Source: Belnapia mucosa (GTDB lineage: Bacteria; Pseudomonadota; Alphaproteobacteria; Acetobacterales; Acetobacteraceae). Taken from it: DNA of 61,454 nt. A model generated the notes under the pieces. The model was given only the letters and a program-made list of their open reading frames with translations. It did no database searches and was not told the DNA's origin. The DNA is taken from contig NZ_JAEUXJ010000019.1 in the NCBI RefSeq assembly GCF_016775475.1, positions 1-61,454 of the forward strand. The letters run 5' to 3'. Made by a program: the position numbers and the translations under genes. This document shows positions 50,888 through 58,671 of this stretch, piece by piece. Positions within the stretch are counted from its first letter, which is position 1. Each line of letters starts with the position of its first letter.

Positions 50888-51571
50888 ATGGCCTATCTGG
50901 CGCTCGGTCTGGGCGGGCTGGCCCTCGGCCTCTGGCTGCTGCGCGCCTTCGCCACCGCCTCGCCGGCCGCGATCCGCAAGGCCGGGCTCTGGCTGCTTGG
51001 CCTGATCGGTGCTGGCTTGGCCGTGCTGCTGCTGGCGAGCGGGCGCGGGCCGCAGGCGATCTGGGCCCTGACCCTGGTGGCACCGCTGGTGTGGCGGCGG
51101 GTGCAGGGCTGGCTTGCGGCCCGGCGCTTCGGCCGGCCCACCGGGGATGCAGCGAGCACGGTCGAGACCGCGACCCTCGCGATGCGGCTTGACCATGCGA
51201 CCGGGCTGATGACCGGGCGGGTGCTGCGCGGGGCGCAGACGGGGCGGGAGCTGGGAGAGCTTGGGTTGCCCGAACTGCTGGACCTGCTGGCCGATTGCCG
51301 CGGCGCCGATCCGGACAGTGTCCCCCTGCTGGAAGCTTGGCTTGACCGCAGCCATCCCGACTGGCGCGAGACGGGAGCGCAGCCGGAGAGTTCCGGCGGG
51401 CCCATGAGCCGCGCCGAGGCCCTGGCCGTGCTCGGCCTGGACGAGAGTGCCGGGCCAGAGGAGATCCGCAACGCGCACCGACGGCTGATGCGGAACGTGC
51501 ATCCCGATCATGGCGGCAGCGATTGGTTGGCCGCACGGATCAACCAGGCCCGGGATGTGCTGCTCGGATGA
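50888..51571 (+). CDS. membrane-anchored J-domain protein
   Basis: 227 aa. Two N-terminal hydrophobic segments (LALGLGGLALGLWLLRAFA and GLWLLGLIGAGLAVLLLASG plus a following ALTLVAPLV) anchor it. The C-terminus is a compact J domain: SRAEALAVLGLDESAGPEEI, NAHRRLMRNVHPDHGGSDWL with the HPD tripeptide, and ARINQARDVLLG. This layout matches bacterial TIM14/Pam18-like DnaJ proteins. It should recruit DnaK to the membrane. Between lies a TerB-like helical region (LGLPELLDLLADCRGADPDS). It is coupled to the VWA gene. Confidence 0.86.
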   Translation: MAYLALGLGGLALGLWLLRAFATASPAAIRKAGLWLLGLIGAGLAVLLLASGRGPQAIWALTLVAPLVWRRVQGWLAARRFGRPTGDAASTVETATLAMRLDHATGLMTGRVLRGAQTGRELGELGLPELLDLLADCRGADPDSVPLLEAWLDRSHPDWRETGAQPESSGGPMSRAEALAVLGLDESAGPEEIRNAHRRLMRNVHPDHGGSDWLAARINQARDVLLG

Positions 51572-51585
51572 CGCCCAGGCTAAAC

Positions 51586-51615
51586 TTGGTGTTGAGTTAA
51601 TCTGTCATTTATATT
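51586..51615 (+). promoter_or_regulatory. candidate sigma70-type promoter for the glycan cluster
   Basis: TTGGTG and TATATT are separated by 18 bases in an AT-rich patch that stands out from the GC-rich surroundings, 99 bases before the UDP-sugar dehydrogenase start. Both hexamers are imperfect, so this is a suggestion only. Confidence 0.3.
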
Positions 51616-51713
51616 TCTGGGCGCTCTGGTGAACGCCGTGCTTGCAGTCGGGGAACCGAAGGCGGATAACGCCGACCAATCTGCAAATCGCGGAAGTTTG
51701 AACCCCTCGGGGA

Positions 51714-53096
51714 ATGGGCGCGATGGACCTTGGCACCTGCGATGATAGCGGACTCGAGACCGGGAGCGACGCATTCCTTGCGTTGCGAATCCGGATCGAG
51801 ACGCATATCGCAACCATCGGCATCATCGGCCTCGGCTATGTCGGCCTGCCGCTGGCCCAGGCCATCGTCGAGCGCGGCTACCCGGTCCTGGGCCTCGATG
51901 TGGATACGACGAAGGTCGAGACGCTGAACCGCGGCGAGACCTATATCCGCCACATCACCGCCGAGACCGTCGCGGCGATGGGGGCGACGGGGCGCTTCTC
52001 GGCCACCGTCGATTTCGACCGGCTGGCCGAATGCGACCTGATCCTGATCTGCGTGCCGACGCCGCTGAACCGCTACCGCGAGCCCGATCTCTCCTATGTC
52101 GAGGAGACCACGCGGGCGATCGCCGCGCGGCTGCGTCGCGGCCAGCTGATCGTGCTGGAATCCACTACCTATCCCGGCACCACCGCGCAGCTCATGGCGC
52201 CGATCCTGGAAGCTGGCGGGCTGCGCTCCGGCAGTGATTTCTTCCTCGCCTATTCGCCGGAGCGCGAGGATCCGGGCAACCCGCAATACAGCACCGCTGC
52301 CATTCCGAAGGTGGTCGGCGGCGAGGGGCCTGAGGCGCTGGAACTGGCGCGGCTGTTCTATGCCTCGATCGTTGCGCAGGCGATTCCCGTTTCCTCCTCC
52401 GCCACCGCCGAGGCGGTAAAGCTGACCGAGAACATCTTCCGCGCGGTGAACATCGCGCTGGTGAACGAGTTGAAGGTCATCTACGACGCGATGGGCATCG
52501 ATGTCTGGGAAGTCATCGATGCGGCGAAGACCAAGCCCTTCGGCTTCATGCCCTTCTATCCGGGCCCCGGCCTCGGCGGCCACTGTATCCCGATCGACCC
52601 CTTCTACCTGACCTGGAAGGCGCGGGAATTCGAGATCAACACGCGCTTCATCGAGCTGGCAGGCGAGGTGAACACGCGCATGCCGCATTGGGTGGTGGAG
52701 CGGCTGGCGCTCGCCCTCGACCAGCGGCTGGGTCGCGGGTTGAGCCGGGCGCGCGTGCTTCTGCTTGGGATGGCCTACAAAAAGAATGTCGGCGATCTAC
52801 GCGAAAGCCCCTCGCTCCGGCTCATGGAAATGATGGAGGGGCGCGGCGCGCATGTTGATTACCACGACCCCTACATCCCGGAGGTGATGCGCACGCGCGA
52901 ACATCCCTCGCTCGCCGGTCGCCGCTCCATTGCTTGGAATCTGGCAAGCATTGCCGAATACGATGCCGTCCTCATCGCCACCGACCATGACGGGCTGGAC
53001 TATGAAGGCATGGTGGGGGCGGCGAAGCTGGTGGTGGATACGCGCAATGTCTGCGCCCGGCACGGCGTGTCGGGTGCGAATGTGGTGAAGGCCTGA
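51714..53096 (+). CDS. UDP-N-acetylglucosamine/UDP-glucose-type 6-dehydrogenase (WbpA-like)
   Basis: 460 aa (ATG 51714, alternative ATG 51723). The NAD-binding motif ATIGIIGLGYVGLPLAQAIV follows about 30 extra residues. Catalytic elements are FLAYSPEREDPGNPQYSTAA, the Lys in AEAVKLTENIFRAVNIALVN, and the Cys in PGLGGHCIPIDPFYLTWKAR near residue 288. The FYLTWKARE form is that of WbpA/TviB (UDP-HexNAc dehydrogenases) rather than Ugd. The C-terminal domain contains VLLLGMAYKKNVGDLRESPS. It would oxidise a UDP-hexose(amine) to the uronic acid in two steps, using 2 NAD+. First gene of the surface-glycan run; the next gene starts 16 bases after its stop. Confidence 0.9.
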   Translation: MGAMDLGTCDDSGLETGSDAFLALRIRIETHIATIGIIGLGYVGLPLAQAIVERGYPVLGLDVDTTKVETLNRGETYIRHITAETVAAMGATGRFSATVDFDRLAECDLILICVPTPLNRYREPDLSYVEETTRAIAARLRRGQLIVLESTTYPGTTAQLMAPILEAGGLRSGSDFFLAYSPEREDPGNPQYSTAAIPKVVGGEGPEALELARLFYASIVAQAIPVSSSATAEAVKLTENIFRAVNIALVNELKVIYDAMGIDVWEVIDAAKTKPFGFMPFYPGPGLGGHCIPIDPFYLTWKAREFEINTRFIELAGEVNTRMPHWVVERLALALDQRLGRGLSRARVLLLGMAYKKNVGDLRESPSLRLMEMMEGRGAHVDYHDPYIPEVMRTREHPSLAGRRSIAWNLASIAEYDAVLIATDHDGLDYEGMVGAAKLVVDTRNVCARHGVSGANVVKA

Positions 53097-53112
53097 GCGG
53101 GAGTCGCAGCTG

Positions 53113-54114
53113 GTGAAAGTCCTTGTTACCGGTTCGGCCGGCTTCATCGGGTTCCATGTCAGCCAGCGGCTGCTCGCCGCCGGGCATCAGGTGGCCGGCG
53201 TCGATGCGATGGTCCCCTATTACGACGTGACCCTGAAGGAGAGGCGGCATGGCATGCTCTCCTCCACCAATGCCTTCCGCGCGCATGTGGTCGACATTGC
53301 CGATATGGCGGCCATCGGCCGGGTGATGGAGGAGGAGCGGCCGGAGGTGGTGATCCACCTCGCCGCCCAGGCCGGCGTGCGCTACTCGCTGGAACACCCG
53401 GAGACCTATATCGCGGCGAATGTCGTAGGCACCTTCAACCTGCTGGAGCTTTGCCGGCGGAGCCCGGTGCGGCATTTCCTCATGGCCTCGACCTCCTCGG
53501 CCTATGGCGCGAATGTCGAGATGCCGTTCCGTGAGAACGACAAGGCCGACACGCCGCTGACCATCTATGCGGCGACGAAGAAGTCGACCGAGCTCATCGC
53601 GCATTCCTATGCGCATCTGTGGCAGCAGCCGATCACCGCATTCCGCTTCTTCACCGTCTACGGTCCCTGGGGCCGGCCGGACATGGCGCTGTTCAAGTTC
53701 ACCCGCGCCGCGCTCGAGGGGAAGCCGATCGACGTCTACGGCCATGGCAGGATGGAGCGCGACTTCACCTATATCGACGACCTGGTGGAGGCGATCATCC
53801 GGCTCGTCGATGCGGTGCCGGTTACCGGCCAGCCGGCCGGCGAGTTCGACAGCCTCTCGCCGGTCGCGCCTTATCGGATGGTGAATATCGGCAATGGCCA
53901 GCCGGTCGGCCTCATGCCCTTCATTGAGGAGATCGAGCGCAGCCTCGGCCGCCCGATCCAGCGGAATTACATGGATATCCAGCCGGGCGACGTGCCGCGT
54001 ACCTGGGCCGATGCGACCCTGCTGGAGGCGCTGACAGGGTTCAAGCCGAGCACGCCGGTCTCGGTCGGTGTGGCGCGGTTCGTCGCCTGGTTCCGCGAGT
54101 ATTACGGGGTATAG
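53113..54114 (+). CDS. NAD-dependent epimerase, UDP-glucuronate 4-epimerase type
   Basis: 333 aa from GTG 53113. It is an extended SDR: KVLVTGSAGFIGFHVSQRLL (NAD motif GxxGxxG), VVIHLAAQAGVRYSLEHPET, Ser in HFLMASTSSAYGANVEMPF, and YAATKKSTELIAHSYAHLWQ (YxxxK at about 152-156). The text FFTVYGPWGRPDMALFKFTR and YIDDLVEAIIRLVD is characteristic of the UDP-glucuronate 4-epimerase/CapI group, which makes UDP-galacturonate. It would act on the product of the preceding dehydrogenase. Length is normal. Confidence 0.9.
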   Translation: MKVLVTGSAGFIGFHVSQRLLAAGHQVAGVDAMVPYYDVTLKERRHGMLSSTNAFRAHVVDIADMAAIGRVMEEERPEVVIHLAAQAGVRYSLEHPETYIAANVVGTFNLLELCRRSPVRHFLMASTSSAYGANVEMPFRENDKADTPLTIYAATKKSTELIAHSYAHLWQQPITAFRFFTVYGPWGRPDMALFKFTRAALEGKPIDVYGHGRMERDFTYIDDLVEAIIRLVDAVPVTGQPAGEFDSLSPVAPYRMVNIGNGQPVGLMPFIEEIERSLGRPIQRNYMDIQPGDVPRTWADATLLEALTGFKPSTPVSVGVARFVAWFREYYGV

Positions 54115-54121
54115 CGAGGCT

Positions 54122-54138
54122 CGGGCTTATTTCGCCCG
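54122..54138 (+). terminator. weak hairpin after the epimerase gene
   Basis: CGGGC-TTATTTC-GCCCG forms a 5-bp stem just after the epimerase stop. No T-run follows. It may attenuate between the two sugar-nucleotide genes and the next gene, which has its own AT-rich leader (54140-54242). Confidence 0.3.
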
Positions 54139-54242
54139 TGGGTGAAGTTCAACATACGGTTCTAATACAGAACGGCCTGCGTTGACGCCCTCACAATTCT
54201 GTCAGTAGGTTTGGATTTGACTGGAAGAGGAGGTGTTGGGTG

Positions 54243-56867
54243 ATGAGTGCGAGCCGCTCCCTCGTGGTCACTACGATTGGTACGTGCCGTATCGCCGACC
54301 CGATCTTCGCTGCGACGAAGAAGCGCCCACTGAAGCGGGCCAATCGCCGGGTATATGGCTTTGTACATACCTCGAAGGAAGCGCTGCAGCAGATTGAATG
54401 CCTGCTGGACGGGCGGCAGATTCCTGACGATCTCGCCCCGTTTATCGCCGGTCCGGAGAAGACCGCGCGCGACGTCCTCGACGATCCGGACATGTTCATC
54501 GTCGAGATCTCGACCATGAAGGAGATCCACTGCGGCGAGTGGTTGCTGCAGACGAATCATATGGAGCGCGCCCTGTCCGGGCTGCGCCCGCTGGTCGAGA
54601 TCTTCAACAAACGCAGGCTGGAGCATGAGAGGGAAGCGCGTCGTGCCGCGCTCGAGGCGCATCCCTTTTTCGCCCAAACAACGCCTGGCCAGCGTCGGGT
54701 GTTGTCGGAAGCCTATGTTCGTATGACGACACGCGCCGAACTCGAGCGGGATTTGGCAGAGATCAACGCGCGGCTTCCCGCACCTGCTCTCTTCTCGTGC
54801 CATATCGATGTCGACGCGCTCGACGGGGCGCGACTTGGCTCTCGCCGCCAGCTTTGCAACTGGATGCGGGAAATCTGCACGGAGGCAGGCTACGATTTTG
54901 TCGACCCGACCGCGCAGGTGGTGGCGTTTGGTCGCACCCGCGCATTGGCGGAAGCTGGGCGCGACGTCAATCATTATGCCGAAAAATATAAAGGGGTTTA
55001 TGGCAGTTATTTGTTCGACGAATTCTGCAACAGACTTGCCGTAAAACCTAAGAAAATGGGAATTGGAACGTCTTTGGCGGCGATTGGTAATGGCGAAGGT
55101 GCAGCCGATGCTCAGGTGCTGAGGCTGCCCGTGAAAGACGATCTTTATATAGCGAAGGACCATAGTCCGATGGATGCCAAAGACTTTCAATCGTTGATAG
55201 GCCGTGCCAAAAAGAGCTTGGCCCGTGGACAGTTCGATGAGGTAGAGGCCCTTTTGGTGCAGAATCCCGGCGTGCTTGACACAGCCGAGGCGCATGCTTT
55301 GTTCGGCGCTATCGCCTTTCACCGGGTTGAGAATGAAAAGGCTGAGGAGCATTTGCGGGCAGCGCTGCAGCGCGACCCGGATGCAACGGATGCCAAGGTC
55401 GTCTTGGTTAAGGTCTTACAGCGTATTGGCAGGATGGCGGACGCTGTCCGACTGTCGAATGAACTGCTGGCGCAGGCCCCTGACAACATTAAAGCGCTAA
55501 TCGCCGCCGCCAAAGCTATTACGAAGGCCAAGCAACATGCGGATGCAGTGCTGGCCTGGAAGAAGGTTGCAGCGCTTCGCCCGGATGAGGCGGGGCCGCT
55601 GATCGAGGCCGCGCGCTGCGAGTTGAAACTGAAGAACTACGCAGATGCGGTCAGCATGGCGGACGCTGCCTTAACGCTGGAGCCGGTTAATACCACTGCG
55701 CTGAGCGTGAAGGCCGAAGCCTTGACCAAGCTGCGCCACATGCCTGAACTTTCCGCGGTGCTGCGGATACTGGCCCCCACTGATCCGGCCCTGGCCATGG
55801 CGAGCGTGCCTGCGCTGATTTCCTCAGGTCATCCCGAGGAGGCGGCTGCAGTGATCGCTGCGGCCCAGGCGGCCGGTTTCGCCGGGGCTCGCGACCCGGC
55901 CTTGGTATCCAGCTTGCTTCGTGTCCTGACGGAAAAAACCCGGAACGCGCAGGATTCAGGCCATGGGGCGGCCGCCGTTGCTGCCTGCCGGGCCATACGG
56001 CTGCTCGATCCTGACAACAAGCAAGCTTATTTGGGCCTGCGCGCCGCGGTCGCGCCTTATCTCGCAGAAGGCCGTGAGCTGGCTGACAAGGGTGATTTCG
56101 AAGGCAGCGTGCAGGCTTTCCGCAACGGGCTGGCATTGGACGAAGAGAATGCCCGTTTGATCCGTGAACTAGCTGCAGTGCTGGAGAAGAAAGTTGACTA
56201 TTCGGCTGCGACCGATGCGTGGTCGAAGCTGTCGGAGATGACAGAAGGCGGACATGAGGCGCTGTTGCGTGCGGTCCGTTGTGCCTTGCGCGGCAAGGAA
56301 ATTGCCAAGGCGCTAAAGATGTTCCGGCGTTTGTCGGACGATGAGCGTGCGGAATTCGCCGACCTGATCGCCTCGAGCATTCGTCGCCTGTCGAAGGCTA
56401 TGCGTGAGGACTTCGACACTGGCGACTACGATGCGGCAACCGAGAAGGCGAACGCGATCGCATTGGTCGAGCCGTTTAACCCGGTCGTCGAGCGGATCCG
56501 CCATAAGATCGTTTCAGCAACTGTGAAGCAAATGCGTGAAGCCGCCGAGGATCAGACGGCGCAGATGCAACTCGGCCAAAAGATTCTGGCGATCAATCCC
56601 ACCCATGTCGAGGCATTGCGAACCCTGGCCAAGCTGCATTCTGCAAACCGCAACCATCGCGAAGCTATCGCCGTTTACCGCCAGCTCACTGAAATCGAGC
56701 CGATGGAACCGCGTCATTGGATCAAACTGGCCGTCGCCTGCCGTGGCGCCAAGGATTACGAGGCGGGCGTGGCGGCGGCCATGAAGGCGGTGGAGATCGA
56801 GCCGGGCAATCTGCAGGCCATCAACATCCTCAGCGGGATGCTGAACCGGCAGCCTGTCGCGGCCTGA
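54243..56867 (+). CDS. large TPR protein with N-terminal SGNH/GSCFA-like domain
   Basis: 874 aa from ATG 54243, with AGGAGGTG seven bases upstream. Residues 1-270 form a globular head: VVTTIGTCRIADPIF near the N-terminus, MFIVEISTMKEIHCGEWLL, then RRQLCNWMREICTEAGYDF and AGRDVNHYAEKYKGVYGSYL. GTCR at the first strand followed much later by DxxH resembles the GSCFA/WcbI branch of SGNH-like proteins, in which the usual nucleophile Ser is replaced; these occur in polysaccharide loci. From about residue 310 to the end there are many tetratricopeptide units (EAHALFGAIAFHRVENEKAE, ALIAAAKAITKAKQHADAVL, HWIKLAVACRGAKDYEAGVA). No signal peptide or membrane helix. The middle of the gene is less GC-rich than its neighbours, hinting at transfer. 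Likely role: glycan modification or assembly scaffold. Confidence 0.75.
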   Translation: MSASRSLVVTTIGTCRIADPIFAATKKRPLKRANRRVYGFVHTSKEALQQIECLLDGRQIPDDLAPFIAGPEKTARDVLDDPDMFIVEISTMKEIHCGEWLLQTNHMERALSGLRPLVEIFNKRRLEHEREARRAALEAHPFFAQTTPGQRRVLSEAYVRMTTRAELERDLAEINARLPAPALFSCHIDVDALDGARLGSRRQLCNWMREICTEAGYDFVDPTAQVVAFGRTRALAEAGRDVNHYAEKYKGVYGSYLFDEFCNRLAVKPKKMGIGTSLAAIGNGEGAADAQVLRLPVKDDLYIAKDHSPMDAKDFQSLIGRAKKSLARGQFDEVEALLVQNPGVLDTAEAHALFGAIAFHRVENEKAEEHLRAALQRDPDATDAKVVLVKVLQRIGRMADAVRLSNELLAQAPDNIKALIAAAKAITKAKQHADAVLAWKKVAALRPDEAGPLIEAARCELKLKNYADAVSMADAALTLEPVNTTALSVKAEALTKLRHMPELSAVLRILAPTDPALAMASVPALISSGHPEEAAAVIAAAQAAGFAGARDPALVSSLLRVLTEKTRNAQDSGHGAAAVAACRAIRLLDPDNKQAYLGLRAAVAPYLAEGRELADKGDFEGSVQAFRNGLALDEENARLIRELAAVLEKKVDYSAATDAWSKLSEMTEGGHEALLRAVRCALRGKEIAKALKMFRRLSDDERAEFADLIASSIRRLSKAMREDFDTGDYDAATEKANAIALVEPFNPVVERIRHKIVSATVKQMREAAEDQTAQMQLGQKILAINPTHVEALRTLAKLHSANRNHREAIAVYRQLTEIEPMEPRHWIKLAVACRGAKDYEAGVAAAMKAVEIEPGNLQAINILSGMLNRQPVAA

Positions 56868-56892
56868 TCGCGGCAAGGGCGGATACGGGCCC

Positions 56893-58671
56893 ATGCAAGG
56901 CGTAGTGGGTTGGGTCGGCGGCCGCGGGATGAGCGTGGCCGAGACTGCCGCTGCCATACGCGCGACATTGGCAGCGTTTCCAGCCCTGTCGATGCCGGGG
57001 CGCAGCCTCCAGGGAGGGGCCGCCATTCTCACGGCTCTCGGCCAAGCCAGCTCGGTTGCGGCAGAGGGCGACCTCCTGGTCGCCTGCGAAGGAGCGCTGA
57101 CCAACCGCGCCGCGCTCACCTCCCGGCTCGGGCCGGTGCCGGACGAATCCGGCGATGCCGGCTTGATCCTCGCGGCATGGCGGAGTTGGGGCCAAGCCGT
57201 GCCGGGGCAGTTGGAGGGCAGCTTCTCCTTTGCCCTCCGCGACGCCGCTGCGGGAACCCTATTCTGTGCCCGGGACCCGCTTGGCCATATTCCCTTCTAT
57301 TACGCCCAGGCGGGGGGCGCCTTCGCCTTCAGTTCCTCCCTGCCCGGGCTGGTGACCTGGCGCGGCCTGCGGCGGCGTGCCAATCCCGATGTGCTCGCGC
57401 ATCTGCTGGCCTTCGGCTACCTGCCCCCCGACATGACCGCCTTCGAAGGCATTGCCACCCTCGAAGCCGGTTGCTGCCTGGAACTGGTGCCCAATGCCCA
57501 GCCGGTTCTCCGCCGCTACTGGTCGCTGCCGGAGGCAGCAGCGGAGCCGCGGCGGCGCAGCCCGGCACGGACCAACGGCCGCCCAGCCAATACCGCCGCA
57601 GGCAAGGCGCTCCGGTCGCGGCTGGCCGAGGCTTGCGCCGGCGATCAGGTGCCGGATGCCATGCTGCTGTTCGGCGATCATGCCGGACCGCTGCTCGCAG
57701 CCGCTGTCGATGGTGCCAGTCTCTTGCGCCCGAGCTATCGGGTCCAGGGGCCGGAGGATGGCGAAGCCGTGGCGATCCGGGGTGGGGCCGTACTGGTCGG
57801 GCCGGCAGCCCTCGCCGCCGCGCCAGCTTGGCTGTGGGAGACGGGCGAGCCGGCGGCGGATCCGCTGCTGCCCATCCGGCATGCCATCCTGTCCTCTCCA
57901 GCACTGGCGCAGCAGACGGTTGGCCTCGACAGCGGTGGGGATGAACTGGTGCTGTCCCGGCCGGATTATGCCCAATTCGCCGGCATGCTGGAGCAGTTGC
58001 GGAGCAATCCAGGCGCCTTTCGTGGCGGTGGCTTTCATGGTGGCGCGGTGATGGCACGTGATCTGGTTCAACTCGCTGCCGGCTACTTCACCGAGGCCGA
58101 GCGCCTCAATCTGTCCGGCCCCGGCCTGCTGCATACCCTGGCTTTCGCCGTGGCGGACGAACTCGGCACTGGGCTGGAGACGGTTCCGACCGAGGCGGCG
58201 GTCGATGCTGCGTTTCGGGTGGATTTCGCACGGCGCCTCGCGGCACGCGAAGCCGCGGCAGCCTGGCAGGCGAGCCGCGGGCGACCGGCGCCCGTACTCG
58301 TGCCCTTCCTGAGACGCGAGGTCGTGGAGTGGTGCGTCTCGAGGTCCCAGGCGGTTCGCCGGCAGCTTGCGGCCCCGGCCCCGGCGGGGGCCAAAAGCGT
58401 ACCGATCGATGCCTGGTTGCGTGGCCCGCTGCATGGCTTCGCTCGAGATACCTTCGCCAGTTCTGCGTTTCGGAACCGTGGGCTTTACAACCTGGCCTAT
58501 GTTGACCAGCTGGTTGAGCAATGTTTCGAGCATGGCGAGCCGACCGGTCGCCTGATCTGGCCCCTGTTGTGCTTGGAACTTTGGTTCAAGACCTTCATCG
58601 ACCGGGTGCCAACCAAGGGTCTGGCCCCGCTCACCCTTGAGCGTGACGCAAGCATCATCGGAGTGGCGTGA
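56893..58671 (+). CDS. asparagine-synthetase homologue with both active sites lost (pseudo-AsnB)
   Basis: 592 aa, near the usual AsnB length. The N-terminal class II glutaminase domain opens MQGVVGWVGGRGMS where active enzymes read MCGI(A/V)G, so the Cys1 nucleophile is Gln (codon CAA). Domain features persist: EGALTNRAALTSRLG for the NGEIYN strand, LEGSFSFALRDAAAGTLFCA, RDPLGHIPFYYA and LLAFGYLPPD. In the synthetase domain the SGG(I/L)DS pyrophosphatase loop is replaced by AMLLFGDHAGPLLAAAV. Fold markers remain: TVGLDSGGDELVLS, PVLVPFLRREVVEW, VPIDAWLRGPLHGFARDTF and GRLIWPLLCLELWFKTFID. It should neither hydrolyse Gln nor activate Asp in the standard way. AsnB-like enzymes are frequent in polysaccharide and exosortase-linked loci, where they modify sugars. 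This one may be a scaffold or have new chemistry. Stop and next start overlap. Confidence 0.85.
   Translation: MQGVVGWVGGRGMSVAETAAAIRATLAAFPALSMPGRSLQGGAAILTALGQASSVAAEGDLLVACEGALTNRAALTSRLGPVPDESGDAGLILAAWRSWGQAVPGQLEGSFSFALRDAAAGTLFCARDPLGHIPFYYAQAGGAFAFSSSLPGLVTWRGLRRRANPDVLAHLLAFGYLPPDMTAFEGIATLEAGCCLELVPNAQPVLRRYWSLPEAAAEPRRRSPARTNGRPANTAAGKALRSRLAEACAGDQVPDAMLLFGDHAGPLLAAAVDGASLLRPSYRVQGPEDGEAVAIRGGAVLVGPAALAAAPAWLWETGEPAADPLLPIRHAILSSPALAQQTVGLDSGGDELVLSRPDYAQFAGMLEQLRSNPGAFRGGGFHGGAVMARDLVQLAAGYFTEAERLNLSGPGLLHTLAFAVADELGTGLETVPTEAAVDAAFRVDFARRLAAREAAAAWQASRGRPAPVLVPFLRREVVEWCVSRSQAVRRQLAAPAPAGAKSVPIDAWLRGPLHGFARDTFASSAFRNRGLYNLAYVDQLVEQCFEHGEPTGRLIWPLLCLELWFKTFIDRVPTKGLAPLTLERDASIIGVA

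Noticed and set aside
50055..51536. N-terminal extension of the Pro-rich secreted protein across the VWA and J-domain genes.
   Set aside because: The extension has no protein character and opposes two supported genes; ATG 50054 has signal peptide and ribosome-binding site.
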